Source: Stieleria bergensis
Lineage (GTDB): Bacteria > Planctomycetota > Planctomycetia > Pirellulales > Pirellulaceae
NCBI GenBank assembly: GCA_007745635.1
Contig: CP036272.1
Location: forward strand, 2,783,124 to 2,847,123
Length of the DNA stretch: 64,000 nt
Direction of reading: 5' to 3'
The position numbers and the translations under genes are program-made. Every line of letters starts with the position of its first letter. Positions within the stretch are counted from its first letter, which is position 1. Positions 17,178 to 25,816 of this stretch are shown piece by piece. Below the pieces are notes generated by a model. That model made no database searches and was not told the DNA's origin. It was given only the letters and a program-made list of their open reading frames with translations.

Positions 17178-19673
17178 TTAACCTTGGTTGCGAGGCAACG
17201 CTTGGGTCTGCCAGATCTCGTCGGCGTATTGCTGAATGGTGCGATCGCTGGAGAACCAACCACTGTTGGCGGTGTTCAGCACGCTCATGCGGTTCCATTG
17301 CACACTGTCCTTGTAGGCTTCGTTGACGCGTTGTTGTGCGTCGATGAAGCTGCGAAGGTCGGCAATGGTTAACCACTGATCGTTCGGGTTCCGCATCCCG
17401 GCAACCAGTTCACCAAACACACCGGGGTGGTTTTGGTTGAAACGACCGCCTTCGATCAATTCCATGATGCGTTGCAAATCGGAATCGGCTGCAATGATTG
17501 CATTGGGATCGTACTGACGGCGAGTCTCGGCAACTTCTGGTGCGTTCAAGCCGAACAAGAAGAAGTTTTCCGCGCCAGCTTTTTCACGAATCTCGATGTT
17601 CGCACCATCCAGGGTGCCGATGGTCAAGGCACCGTTCATCATGAACTTCATGTTTCCGGTACCCGACGCTTCTTTCCCCGCCGTTGAGATCTGCTCGGAG
17701 AGCTCGGTCCCAGGGCAGATCATTTCCATCGCCGAGACGCGGTAGTCGGGGAAGAACACACAGCGCAAGTGGTCCTTGCTGCGAGGATCGTCGTTGATTA
17801 CTTGGAAGACCGAGTTGGCAAAGCGAATGATCAGCTTGGCGATGTGATAACCGGGCGCGGCTTTACCACCCAACAGCACGCAACGTGGCACCATGCCTTC
17901 GGTGTCACCGCGAAGAATGCGATCATAGAGATGGATCACATGCAGGATGTTCATCAGTTGACGTTTGTATTCATGGATCCGTTTGACTTGGACGTCAATC
18001 ATGAATGAACTGTCAATGCTGATGCCTGTGTTGGCTTTGACGTAAGTGGCTAGACGCTCTTTATTGGTTTGCTTCACGCCTTTCCAGCGATGCAGGAAGT
18101 TTTCGTCATCGGCATAGGGCGCCAAATCAGAGAGCTGTTCCAAGTCATCGGTCCAGCCGGTTCCGATGGTTTCATTCAGCAGGTTTCGAATGCCGGGATT
18201 GCAGTGCGATAACCAGCGGCGCTGAGTGACACCATTGGTCTTGTTGTTGATCTTGCTAGGCCAGATTTTATGAAAGTCAGAGAACAAGCCTTGTTTCAAT
18301 AGATCTGTGTGCAGCTGAGCAACGCCGTTGACCGAGTAGCTGCCGACGATTGCCAAGTAGGCCATTCGTAGGTGAGGGTCATGTCCCTCTTCGACGATGG
18401 AGACACGCTTGATCAGTTCACTGTCGCCGGGGAAACGCTCAGCGACTTCGCCCAGGAATCGTTCATTGATTTCGTAGACGATTTCTAGCAGTCGTGGCAG
18501 CAGCCGGTCAAACATGCTGACCGACCAACGCTCCAGTGCTTCAGGCAGTAAGGTGTGGTTGGTGTACGCCATGCACTGACTGGTGATTTTCCAGGCTTCA
18601 TCCCAGCCAAGCAGGTACTGGTCCATCAGCAGTCGCATCAATTCTGGGACGGCACAGGCAGGGTGGGTGTCGTTGAGCTGGAAGCAGTTTTCGGCGGCAA
18701 AGTTAGTAAAGTCAGCGCCGTTCCGGCCGACCCAGTCTTTGAGCACGTCCTGAATGCTTGATGAGACCAGGAAGTACTGTTGTTTCAGACGGAGCTCTTT
18801 ACCGTTCTCGCTGGCATCGTTGGGGTACAACACCATCGAGATTTGTTCGGCGGTGTTTTTGTCTGCCACCGACTCGGTGTAATCACCAGCGTTAAATTCG
18901 CCTAAGTCAAATTCGTCAGTCGCGGTCGCTTTCCAAAGTCGCAGCGTATTGACGGTGCCGTTATCATGCCCAGGAATCGGCATGTCAAAGGGGACGGCCA
19001 GGATGTCCTGCGTTTCAACCCAGCGACTGTGCGGGCGACCATGTTCGTCGACGTAGCGTTCGGTTCGGCCATAGAACTGGATGTGCTTGGTGTCTTCGTG
19101 CCGTTCGACTTCCCAAAGGTTACCGTCACGCAACCAGTGGTCAGGAGCTTCGATTTGACGGCCCTTTTCAATGCTCTGCTTGAACATGCCGTATTCGTAG
19201 CGAATCCCGTAACCAGCAACAGGCAAACGCAGATTGGCGCAGCTATCCAAGAAGCAGGCCGCCAAACGACCCAGACCACCGTTGCCCAGACCCGCATCGT
19301 GTTCCTGTTCGACGATGTCTTCGAGATCAAGCCCCAGGTTCACCAATGCCGATCGCAAGTCACCTTCCAGGCCCAGGTTCATCACGGCGTTGTTCAGCGA
19401 ACGCCCCATCAAAAACTCGAGCGACAAATAGTGCACGTGCCGCGCTGGAGTCGATTGCATCCGCTGCCGCGTTTGCAGCCAGTTGTGCATGATCCGGTCT
19501 CGGACCGAGAAAGCCGTCGCACGAAAATTGTATTCGTTGTTGGCGCTTTGCGAGTCACATCCGAGCGAATACTGCATGTGTCTGCGTATGCCTTGCAGCA
19601 TGTTGCCCAGCAATGCGTTTTCGCTCAAATCGTTCGGATCGTTTGAAACGTGGGGTTCCATCGTATTTGACAT
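17178..19673 (-). CDS. glgP: Glycogen/starch/alpha-glucan phosphorylase
   Basis: 831 aa, full family length. Phosphorolysis of alpha-1,4-glucan to glucose-1-phosphate in the cytosol. Landmarks: YLSLEFLMGRSLNNAVMNLG near the N-terminus, GLGNGGLGRLAACFLDS, YGIRYEYGMFKQ, NDTHPACAVPELMRLLMD, NNKTNGVTQRRWL, RIHEYKRQLMNILH, VFFPDYRVSAME and the PLP site EASGTGNMKFMMNGAL with the Schiff-base Lys at residue 676. All catalytic regions look intact. ATG start (MSNTMEPH); an internal ATG four codons on is possible. A HAD protein resembling glucose-1-phosphate phosphatase lies 0.8 kb away on the other strand. Confidence 0.97.
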   Translation of the reverse strand: MSNTMEPHVSNDPNDLSENALLGNMLQGIRRHMQYSLGCDSQSANNEYNFRATAFSVRDRIMHNWLQTRQRMQSTPARHVHYLSLEFLMGRSLNNAVMNLGLEGDLRSALVNLGLDLEDIVEQEHDAGLGNGGLGRLAACFLDSCANLRLPVAGYGIRYEYGMFKQSIEKGRQIEAPDHWLRDGNLWEVERHEDTKHIQFYGRTERYVDEHGRPHSRWVETQDILAVPFDMPIPGHDNGTVNTLRLWKATATDEFDLGEFNAGDYTESVADKNTAEQISMVLYPNDASENGKELRLKQQYFLVSSSIQDVLKDWVGRNGADFTNFAAENCFQLNDTHPACAVPELMRLLMDQYLLGWDEAWKITSQCMAYTNHTLLPEALERWSVSMFDRLLPRLLEIVYEINERFLGEVAERFPGDSELIKRVSIVEEGHDPHLRMAYLAIVGSYSVNGVAQLHTDLLKQGLFSDFHKIWPSKINNKTNGVTQRRWLSHCNPGIRNLLNETIGTGWTDDLEQLSDLAPYADDENFLHRWKGVKQTNKERLATYVKANTGISIDSSFMIDVQVKRIHEYKRQLMNILHVIHLYDRILRGDTEGMVPRCVLLGGKAAPGYHIAKLIIRFANSVFQVINDDPRSKDHLRCVFFPDYRVSAMEMICPGTELSEQISTAGKEASGTGNMKFMMNGALTIGTLDGANIEIREKAGAENFFLFGLNAPEVAETRRQYDPNAIIAADSDLQRIMELIEGGRFNQNHPGVFGELVAGMRNPNDQWLTIADLRSFIDAQQRVNEAYKDSVQWNRMSVLNTANSGWFSSDRTIQQYADEIWQTQALPRNQG

Positions 19674-20449
19674 CGTATTCCTAGCGCTTGTTAGACAGTT
19701 GCCAACGCATTCGAACGTTTAGCAGGCCAACTGACCATTCAGTGTGGTGGTTAGATTCAATGCTCGCCGGCAGCCAAACGATTGCATCGTCGCTCGTTGG
19801 GCCGCCAAGCACGGTCGGGCATGTTGTGCACGCCTTGGGGGCAGCCTGGGTAAAGCGGCTGCCTGGGAAAGTTTGACGATTTGGGACGTTGGATCGAGTG
19901 CCAAGCTCACTAGCAGTGTTACGCGAATTTCCAGGAAATTCAAGCATCGCAACAGGCTTCTACGGGATGACGGAAGCTTGTTGACCAACAATGCCAGCTT
20001 AAGGAAAAGACGACGCAACTAGTGCTCTTCCCTTTCTTGGTTGAATCAACGCGGGTTCAATTCAGACGCTGTCTTCATTCGGCCAGATTGCGCGTTGACC
20101 CGCAAAGAATCCCCAGCAATTACGGTTGTCCCAGTGCGCAGCGGTCAACTAACTGGTATGATCGTTGCGACGCGCCGTGTTGCCTTTTAAGACGCGGCAA
20201 CCGTGCCAGGGACTGAGTGGTGTGCGGCGATCACCGTTTTCCAGGCGATCACCCTTTCCAGGCGATCACCCTTTCCAGGCGATCACCCTTTCCCGGCGAT
20301 CACCGTGTTGCGGGCTGAATCGTTGCGGGGGCAAGCGGCCACGGTGTCCGGCAACAGACGAGCAGGTCGCTAGGATCGTGTCTTTGGAACACTATCCTTA
20401 TCAAGCTGGGCCTTCCAACTGAGTTGATCCGTCGCGGGATTGCATCACG
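19674..20449. other. 776-base divergent intergenic region with a 17-bp repeat
   Basis: No gene with coding character is seen between glgP (leftward) and the HAD gene (rightward). It must contain both promoters. A short tandem repeat lies at 20227-20312; the rest shows no recognisable element. Confidence 0.5.
20227..20312. repeat. 17-bp tandem repeat, about 5 copies
   Basis: Unit GCGATCACCCTTTCCAG. The central units (20245, 20262, 20279) are near-perfect; the outer ones diverge (an 18-bp first unit with CCGTTTT, a last one with CCGTGTTG). Intergenic, about 140 bases upstream of the HAD gene. Confidence 0.93.
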
Positions 20450-21097
20450 ATGGCAAACATTGAATTCGTCTATTTTGACCTCGGTAACGTGTTGGTCCGT
20501 TTTGACCCTGCCCTGGCCTGCCGAAATTTGGCAACGCTGTTTGCCGTCAGCGAGCAGCGTGCCGAGCAGGCCTTGTATGGCAGTGGCTTGCAAACCGCGT
20601 ATGAACATGGCGAGCTGTGCGACCAGGAATTTGCACAGCAGCTCTGCAGTGATTTATGCAGTGATTTCATCAGTGCTCAGCAGACGGCCCCTGGGCGGTC
20701 AACGATTGCCCAGCAGGATGTCCTTGACGCGATCAGCGAAATGTTCACGCCGATCGAATCGATGGCCGGTGTGGTTGAAGATGTGCGTGAGCGATTGGGG
20801 CGTGTCGGGCTGTTGTCCAATACGTGCTTCGCCCATTGGGATTGGATTCGGCGACAGAATTGGGCGGTCTCGAAGCTCGACTTTGAAGTCACCCTGCTCA
20901 GTTGCGAGGTCGCGTCGATGAAACCGGACGCTGAGATCTATCGGTTGGCGCAGCAGGCCTGTGGACTCGCTGGGGAGCAGATTCTGTTTCTTGATGACAA
21001 AGCTGAAAACGTCGCCGCGGCGCGGAATCAGGGTTGGCACGCGGAATGTTGCTTTGGCGGCCAGCAGGCGATGGATGCCTTGGCGAAATATCTTTGA
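20450..21097 (+). CDS. HAD-superfamily hydrolase, YihX-like (glucose-1-phosphatase type)
   Basis: 215 aa. Motif I is FDLGNVLVRFD with nucleophile Asp10; the DLGN form is that of YihX rather than the common DxDx(T/V). Motif II is GLLSNTC, motif III the Lys in SMKPDAEIY, motif IV FLDDKAEN. A helical cap lies between motifs I and II. E. coli YihX releases glucose from alpha-glucose-1-phosphate, the product of glycogen phosphorylase, so proximity to glgP is suggestive, but the genes are divergent and 0.8 kb apart. Substrate is inference. ATG start MANIEF. Confidence 0.82.
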   Translation: MANIEFVYFDLGNVLVRFDPALACRNLATLFAVSEQRAEQALYGSGLQTAYEHGELCDQEFAQQLCSDLCSDFISAQQTAPGRSTIAQQDVLDAISEMFTPIESMAGVVEDVRERLGRVGLLSNTCFAHWDWIRRQNWAVSKLDFEVTLLSCEVASMKPDAEIYRLAQQACGLAGEQILFLDDKAENVAAARNQGWHAECCFGGQQAMDALAKYL

Positions 21098-21281
21098 CGC
21101 CACTGCGTGTTGCGAGCGCCACCGGCGGGCTTTGTGGCCATGGATTGTTTGCCAATTTGGCTCGGCCTTGTGCGAACCCTCGCCAGAGGACCGGATCTGA
21201 TGTATGAATAGTGGCTGTGCAGCGAAGGTTGTTTGGTTCGATCGCTGACTGATCATTGGTCTGTTCTTGGAGTGTTTTGTC

Positions 21282-22064
21282 GTGAGTCATCTTTCGGTCG
21301 CGATTCGTTTGGATTGTTTGCGTTTGCCGTTGCGGAAAGCACTGGATCAAGCCGCCAGGATGGGTGTTTCCATGGTTGAACTTGATGGCCGCGGTGAAAT
21401 TCACCCGGATTCGATGACGCAAACGGGATTGCGGCAGATCAAAAACTGGCTCGATGAACGCAACTTAAAGGTTGCTGCACTGCGTTTTCAGACCCGCCGG
21501 GGCTATGAGGTTGCCGACGGATTGCAGCGCCGTGTGGAGGCAACCAAAGCCGCGATGAAGCTGGCCTATGAATTCGGAGCCAGCCATGTCATCAATCAGA
21601 TTGGATACATTCCTGAAGACGCCTCTGATCCTCGTCATGAGACGCTTGAATCGGTGATCAGCGATCTGGGGCGATATGGAGCCAAAGTCGGTGCCTTCCT
21701 GGCTGCGGAAACGGGAGCGGAATCGGGCGATCGCTTGATGCAGGCCATCGCCGGTGATGAAGAAGGCTATGTTGCAGTTGCCTTCAATCCGGGACAGTTG
21801 ATTGTCAATCGCTTCAGCGTTTCCGAAGCGTTGGAGGCGTTGAAACAGCGAATTGGACTCTTGTGCGTCACGGACGGTGTGTTGGATCTAGCCGCCGGAC
21901 GCGGCATCTCGGTGCCGGTGGGCGAAGGCACCGCAGACTTTCCGCAGATCTTTGCTCAATTGGAAGATGTTGATTTTCACGGACCTTGCGTCGTCGGTCG
22001 CGCAGAATCCCAGCCAGTGGATTTGGAACAAGGCACGCTGTACCTTCGCAATCTATACTCATGA
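21282..22064 (+). CDS. Sugar phosphate isomerase/epimerase-like TIM-barrel protein
   Basis: About 260 aa, of the xylose-isomerase-like TIM-barrel superfamily. Visible pieces: LRKALDQAARMGVSMVELDG (first strand/helix), RNLKVAALRF, a helix then FGASHVINQIGYIP, KVGAFLAAETGAESG, YVAVAFNPGQLIVN, and the C-terminal ISVPVGEGTADFPQIFAQL then DFHGPCVVGR. Such proteins isomerise or epimerise sugars or cyclitols using a divalent metal; the classical metal ligands are only partly recognisable (E in AAETG, N in FNPGQ), so activity on a sugar is not certain. Start: GTG at 21282, with GGAG nine bases upstream, is preferred over a TTG five codons earlier. Confidence 0.75.
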   Translation: MSHLSVAIRLDCLRLPLRKALDQAARMGVSMVELDGRGEIHPDSMTQTGLRQIKNWLDERNLKVAALRFQTRRGYEVADGLQRRVEATKAAMKLAYEFGASHVINQIGYIPEDASDPRHETLESVISDLGRYGAKVGAFLAAETGAESGDRLMQAIAGDEEGYVAVAFNPGQLIVNRFSVSEALEALKQRIGLLCVTDGVLDLAAGRGISVPVGEGTADFPQIFAQLEDVDFHGPCVVGRAESQPVDLEQGTLYLRNLYS

Positions 22065-22095
22065 TGTCTTGTTTCATGTGCGAACTGCTAGGCTC

Positions 22096-22199
22096 GCCAG
22101 ACTGTTGGACTGCCAGACTGTTGACCTGCCAGACTGTTGACCTGCCAGACTGTTGACCTGCCAGACTGTTGACCTGCCAGACTGTTGACCTGCCAGACT
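22096..22199. repeat. 16-bp tandem repeat, about 6.5 copies
   Basis: Unit GCCAGACTGTTGACCT, perfect from the second copy on; the first has GTTGGACT. It starts 32 bases after the stop of the isomerase-like gene and ends about 90 bases before the DUF218 gene. Confidence 0.95.
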
Positions 22200-22289
22200 A
22201 ACGCTGAAAAGCAAGGCGTGATGCTCGTCGTCAACGGGCGTCGCAGCCACTAGGTGAGGTGAATCATTCAGGTCCGAGGGGAAATTGGG

Positions 22290-23252
22290 ATGGCAAAGAT
22301 GTCTGAGAAACAGTCGCCTAAAACAGGGACAGTGAGCGAGCTCCCGTCATCGGCAAGCTCTTCGATTCGGCAAGGGTTGTGGGATGTGACGCCCAGTCTG
22401 CTTGTTGTCGCAGTGATGGTGATTTGGTCAGCCATCTTCGGCGGTCGCTCGACTGCAGAGCGGGCCATCACGGACTTTGCCATGCCCTTGGGATTGTGTT
22501 GGCTGACGGGACTGTGGGCTGTCACGTTTTGTCTGCGTCGTCGTCGCTGGCTGATTGGATCGATCTGTTTGCTGTTTTGGTTGTTGTTGACCCTCGGTAG
22601 CAGCAACTACATCGCCAATGCCTTGGGGCAGTATGTGAGGTACGTTCCGCAGACCGATCCCGCGTCGGAAATTGAGCAACCGTTGGATGCGATCGTGTTG
22701 CTAGGTGGTTATGCCTATCCCAATCGCTTCAATGTCGCTGAGTTAGGGAGTGATGGACAAAGGCTGCTGTTGGCGGCTCAGTTGCTCCATGCAAACAAGA
22801 CCAAGACCGTCATTTGCACGGGCACGTCAGCCAGTGGCCAATCGCATCCCTCAGCGATTGGCAAGCAGATGCTGGTGTCATTGGGGGGCGATCCTGGAGT
22901 GATCTTTGAGGCCCCGGGGTTCAATACTGATGCCGAAATGCAGTCCTTGCAGGAGTTCTTCAGCAAGCCGCCGGATGATTGGTTGGCGCTGACCGGAGGT
23001 GAGAAAGAGGCTGGTGATGACAGCGGGGGAGATGCGGCTGGCTATCGATTAGGGCTGGTGACCAGTGCCACCCACATGCCAAGAGCGCTTCGGTTGTCAA
23101 AAACAGTCGGACTGAACTTTGAACCGTTGCCTTGTTGTCTCGCCGGCGGCGGCGGACCCTTTAACCCGCGTTCTCTGATTCCCAACGCTGGAGCGGCTAA
23201 AAACGTTTCCGCTTCCTTCAAAGAGGTGCTGGCGAAACTTGTGGGGCGTTAG
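22290..23252 (+). CDS. DUF218/YdcF-family membrane protein
   Basis: 320 aa. An N-terminal cytoplasmic stretch and three membrane helices (~33-52, 60-80, 86-104) are followed by a YdcF/ElyC-like domain: LDAIVLLGGYAY, RLLLAAQLLHANKTKTVIC then TGTSASGQ, a Gly-rich helix, FNTDAEMQSL, and GLVTSATHMPRALRLSKTVG. The DAIVLLGG, TG, NT and TSATHMPRA patterns are the family hallmarks. Members affect cell envelope or vancomycin sensitivity in other bacteria; substrate unknown. ATG start with AGGGG upstream (about 22277). An acidic Gly/Asp insert near residue 240 is unusual. Confidence 0.85.
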   Translation: MAKMSEKQSPKTGTVSELPSSASSSIRQGLWDVTPSLLVVAVMVIWSAIFGGRSTAERAITDFAMPLGLCWLTGLWAVTFCLRRRRWLIGSICLLFWLLLTLGSSNYIANALGQYVRYVPQTDPASEIEQPLDAIVLLGGYAYPNRFNVAELGSDGQRLLLAAQLLHANKTKTVICTGTSASGQSHPSAIGKQMLVSLGGDPGVIFEAPGFNTDAEMQSLQEFFSKPPDDWLALTGGEKEAGDDSGGDAAGYRLGLVTSATHMPRALRLSKTVGLNFEPLPCCLAGGGGPFNPRSLIPNAGAAKNVSASFKEVLAKLVGR

Positions 23253-23641
23253 TCAGCCTGTAGGTCGGTGCCCAATTCTGTGCGTCGGCGCCCAGTTCTG
23301 TGGGGGAGGGTGTGTTCCCGGTGTGGCGAGGGGGCTATCGGCTAGTCATGATGATTCTGGCGGCGAGTAGTCAAGAAAACGCTCTGGCACTGTCGGTGGA
23401 TCGACATTTGCTACCGCAATTTTTTAAAACAGGTCAAAACTGCAGGTTCGGGTGTTAATCTCCCATGGTGCCACCACTAGACTCTGTGTGGGCTGTACTT
23501 CCCTCTGCAGGCAGGGGGTCTGGTAACCTGTGTCTGACGTAGGCGAAATTCCCTCGAATTTCTCTACTTAGCCGGTTGTCAATAGCCCATAATGGTATGA
23601 TTGGCTGGGTGATACTGGACTAGTCTCGGAAGGGGATAGTG

Positions 23642-23669
23642 ACAAACGAGCTGGTTAGGCTTCGTTTGT
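23642..23669 (+). other. Inverted repeat (8-bp stem, 12-base loop)
   Basis: ACAAACGA at 23642-23649 pairs with TCGTTTGT at 23662-23669. It lies about 250 bases upstream of the regulator start. It could be an operator or an RNA hairpin; no T-run follows. Confidence 0.5.
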
Positions 23670-23900
23670 GGTTGTCAAACTGGATGATTAGGTCATCTTA
23701 ACCAGTGATCAGTCATTACGGCATTTCCAGGTAGCAGTGAATGGTCTCACAGGAACCCCTGTCGGTTGGTCGGGGACTCTGTCGGGCATTTTGGTCGTGA
23801 AATGGAGGCACCGCCGCGTGAGGTTGGATACCAATTTAAACATTCGAACAAGCTGAAAAGAGCAACGATTTCTAAAGGCAGCATGCGGCCTACGAATCGC

Positions 23901-23905
23901 AGGAG
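23901..23905 (+). promoter_or_regulatory. Shine-Dalgarno site of the response regulator gene
   Basis: AGGAG, 11 bases before the ATG at 23917. Noteworthy because most genes in the window have no obvious ribosome binding site; it fixes this start. Confidence 0.75.
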
Positions 23906-23916
23906 AATTTCAATCG

Positions 23917-24549
23917 ATGAGCAAGAAACTACTAGTTGTTGATGACCATTTGGTGATTCGAATGGGGCTCAGGTCGATGCTTCAGGGGACCGATCTAGAG
24001 GTCGCCGAAGAAACTTGTAATGCAGCAGAAACGCTTGCTGCAGTAGAGCGTTCCGTCCCCGACTGCGTGCTGATGGACATCCGCATGGAAGGTGGTGATG
24101 GCTTGAACACTTTGGGGCGCATTAAGCTGGATCACCCAGATCTGCCCATCGTGCTTTACTCGGCCTACGATAACCCCACTTACATTGCTCGCGCTGTTGC
24201 TCTCGGTGCGGCGGGTTATATCTTGAAGTCGGCTCCTCGTGAGAAGCTGATCAATGCCCTGAACACCGCTGCCAGCGGCGAGTCAGCGTGGACTCGTGAA
24301 GAACTGCGTCGGGTCACTGGTGCCTTGGCTACGCCACGTTTGAGCCAAGAGCTGGACGTGCCGTTGACTCATCGCGAAAGCGAAGTGTTGCGTCAAATGG
24401 CTCAAGGTCTGACCAACAAAGAAATCGCCAAGATGCTCGGCATCAGCTACGAAACGGTCAAAGAGCACGTGCAACACATCTTGCGAAAGATCGGTGTTAC
24501 CGACCGCACGCAAGCAGCTGTTTGGGCCGTTCGCAAGAACTTGGTCTAA
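23917..24549 (+). CDS. NarL/FixJ-family response regulator (REC-LuxR HTH)
   Basis: 210 aa, two domains. Receiver (1-120): acidic pocket Asp9-Asp10, phospho-acceptor Asp54 in VLMDIRM, Ser82 in VLYSAYDN, Lys104 in YILKSAP. LuxR-type helix-turn-helix (~150-205): LTHRESEVLRQMAQGLTNKE then IAKMLGISYETVKEHVQ. Should bind DNA as a dimer after phosphorylation. No histidine kinase is adjacent, so it is an orphan regulator. It is transcribed alone: long leader before, strong terminator after. Confidence 0.95.
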   Translation: MSKKLLVVDDHLVIRMGLRSMLQGTDLEVAEETCNAAETLAAVERSVPDCVLMDIRMEGGDGLNTLGRIKLDHPDLPIVLYSAYDNPTYIARAVALGAAGYILKSAPREKLINALNTAASGESAWTREELRRVTGALATPRLSQELDVPLTHRESEVLRQMAQGLTNKEIAKMLGISYETVKEHVQHILRKIGVTDRTQAAVWAVRKNLV

Positions 24550-24579
24550 TCGCTGCCTAAGCAAACGAATTCAAACAAG

Positions 24580-24618
24580 CGGATCGATGAACGCGATGGT
24601 TCATTGATCCGTTTTTTT
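24580..24618 (+). terminator. Intrinsic terminator of the response regulator gene
   Basis: A 13-bp stem (CGGATCGATGAAC / GTTCATTGATCCG, one G-T wobble) with loop GCGATG, followed by seven T. It lies 31 bases after the stop codon. Confidence 0.92.
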
Positions 24619-24733
24619 GCGCCAAACGCATCGCCGTCTAACCGCATGTAATTGCCCGTTTGGGGACGCAGTCCGGTTTCGCGGGAACAGTCGAGCGAGT
24701 CAGTTTGGGACTGGGGATGTCCAATTGATTGGC

Positions 24734-24769
24734 GGATGTCCCATCTGTTGTTAAAACTCTTGATGGTCT
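24734..24769 (-). repeat. 36-bp repeat, copy 1 (inverted)
   Basis: On the minus strand it reads AGACCATCAAGAGTTTTAAC then AACAGATGGGACATCC starting with the shared A. It matches copy 2 (26456-26491, plus strand) at 34 of 36 positions. It forms the left boundary of the gene-free accessory segment. Confidence 0.9.
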
Positions 24770-25026
24770 TGGCGTGCTCCCCAAAAGCTGATCCAACGGT
24801 TAGCAAGGTTGACCGGCCTTGATCGTCAGGATCAAGGACTGGTTACACACCCAGAAGATTCGCTTGCCTCTCAATGATCACATGAGAGACAACTGCTCTG
24901 CGCCTCTTAAGAGGGCTTGCCACATGAGCCAGCGCCGCTGACAACGTATGACAGAGAAACCTCCGGCGCAAGCCTGTGCAGCAGAGAACACTTGCTCTCC
25001 GGTCGGTGTGCCCCAAACCGCATGTA

Positions 25027-25121
25027 GAACACCTACGGCGTTCGGAGGTTTGATGGTTCCAGTGACCCAAGGTGCGCTTCGCGACCTTGGGCTGTGAAAA
25101 TGGAACACCTACGGCGTTCGG
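25027..25121 (+). repeat. Hairpin-bearing repeat unit, left arm
   Basis: Two direct copies of GAACACCTACGGCGTTCGG (25027, 25103) bracket a hairpin at 25066-25091: CCCAAGGT, G bulge, CGC, TTC loop, GCG, ACCTTGGG. The same architecture recurs in inverted orientation at 25222-25318. Confidence 0.9.
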
Positions 25122-25221
25122 CAGGCCAAGCTGACGTTCCTTCGAACCACATGATCAGAGAAACACGCCCAAGTAACCTGCCAAAGCCAAGGCGATGGCT
25201 TTCACAATCGCATCCCGATTT

Positions 25222-25318
25222 CCGAACGCCGAAGGTGTTCTACCCCAAAGCCCAGGGTCGCGCAGCGCACCCTGGGGACAGGCCCCACACACATCGTCTC
25301 CGAACGCCGTAGGTGTTC
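25222..25318 (-). repeat. Hairpin-bearing repeat unit, right arm (inverted)
   Basis: Reverse-complement version of the left arm: GAACACCTACGGCGTTCGG-type motifs at both ends (one with CTTCGG), and a central hairpin at 25251-25276, on the minus strand CCCAGGGT, G bulge, CGC loop GCG, ACCCTGGG. Compared with the left arm, stem pair A-T is replaced by G-C on both sides, a compensatory change. Confidence 0.9.
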
Positions 25319-25480
25319 TACAACGGGTTCGGGAGAGTCGCTTGGAATGCAAGGAACGCCAAGGCATCTTGCCCAAACCCTTGCACTAGAAAACTGACAC
25401 CAGCGCCGCTGGCCATGCAAACTCTGAGAATCTGCCGGGGACAGTCCACCGAAACTTGCAATCGTCGCAAAGCCGGCAAT

Positions 25481-25512
25481 AAACCACGAAGGACACGATG
25501 AGCACGAAGAAG
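25481..25512 (+). repeat. CCACGAAGGACACGA-type motif
   Basis: A run of ACGA(A/T)G-like units: ACCACGAAGGACACGATGAG followed by CACGAAGAAG. From memory, sequences of this form recur upstream of small ORFs in many PVC-phylum genomes; I cannot check that here. Only one copy is seen in this window. Confidence 0.5.
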
Positions 25513-25546
25513 GGAATCACAATCATCCTCCGCTGCAAAAACGGTG

Positions 25547-25816
25547 ATGGGCGTGTGCAGTTACATATACCCGCTGCTGGAAATTGCCGATCGGGCGCTG
25601 GATCAGCTTCAGCGTTGGCAGGACACCGAAGACTGGGAGCACTGACGGCAGGCGGTCGGAGTGGCGATTGTGCAGGCGGAAAGCTCGAGCACGCTGATTG
25701 AGAGTTTTCAACGCGGGGTGATGATACTGGATGACCAGTGGCTGAGCCGAGTGCTACAAACGATGGAATTGCTCGACGAGCTGCGGCCAGCCAACCAGGA
25801 GCGGCCACCCCCATAA
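25547..25816 (+). pseudogene. Broken small ORF with in-frame TGA
   Basis: From ATG at 25547 the frame reads MGVCSYIYPLLEIADRALDQ ... TEDWEH, meets TGA at 25643, then continues RQAVGVAIVQAESSSTLIES then FQRGVMILDDQW ... to TAA at 25814. Both sides look like coherent, charged helical protein, so one nonsense change in an 88-residue gene is likely. The part after the stop vaguely resembles the FtsK gamma winged-helix pattern (QAV, S-S-x-L, QR-x4-I); that is weak. No function is assigned. Confidence 0.4.

Larger units (their letters stand above)
23253..23916. other. 664-base leader region upstream of response regulator
   Basis: No open frame with coding character. The composition is more T/A-rich than the neighbours. 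An inverted repeat (ACAAACGA ... TCGTTTGT, 23642-23669) and a good Shine-Dalgarno AGGAG at 23901-23905 are the only elements I can define. A long untranslated leader or a small RNA is possible. Confidence 0.45.

Noticed and set aside
16856-17376. Open frames rich in NRGIEES or IPRFLDSS
   Set aside because: Read-through of the 8-bp array and overlap with real genes.
24846-25420. Short frames with PNAVGVLH and EHLRRSE peptides
   Set aside because: They are translations of the hairpin-bearing repeat units in different frames.
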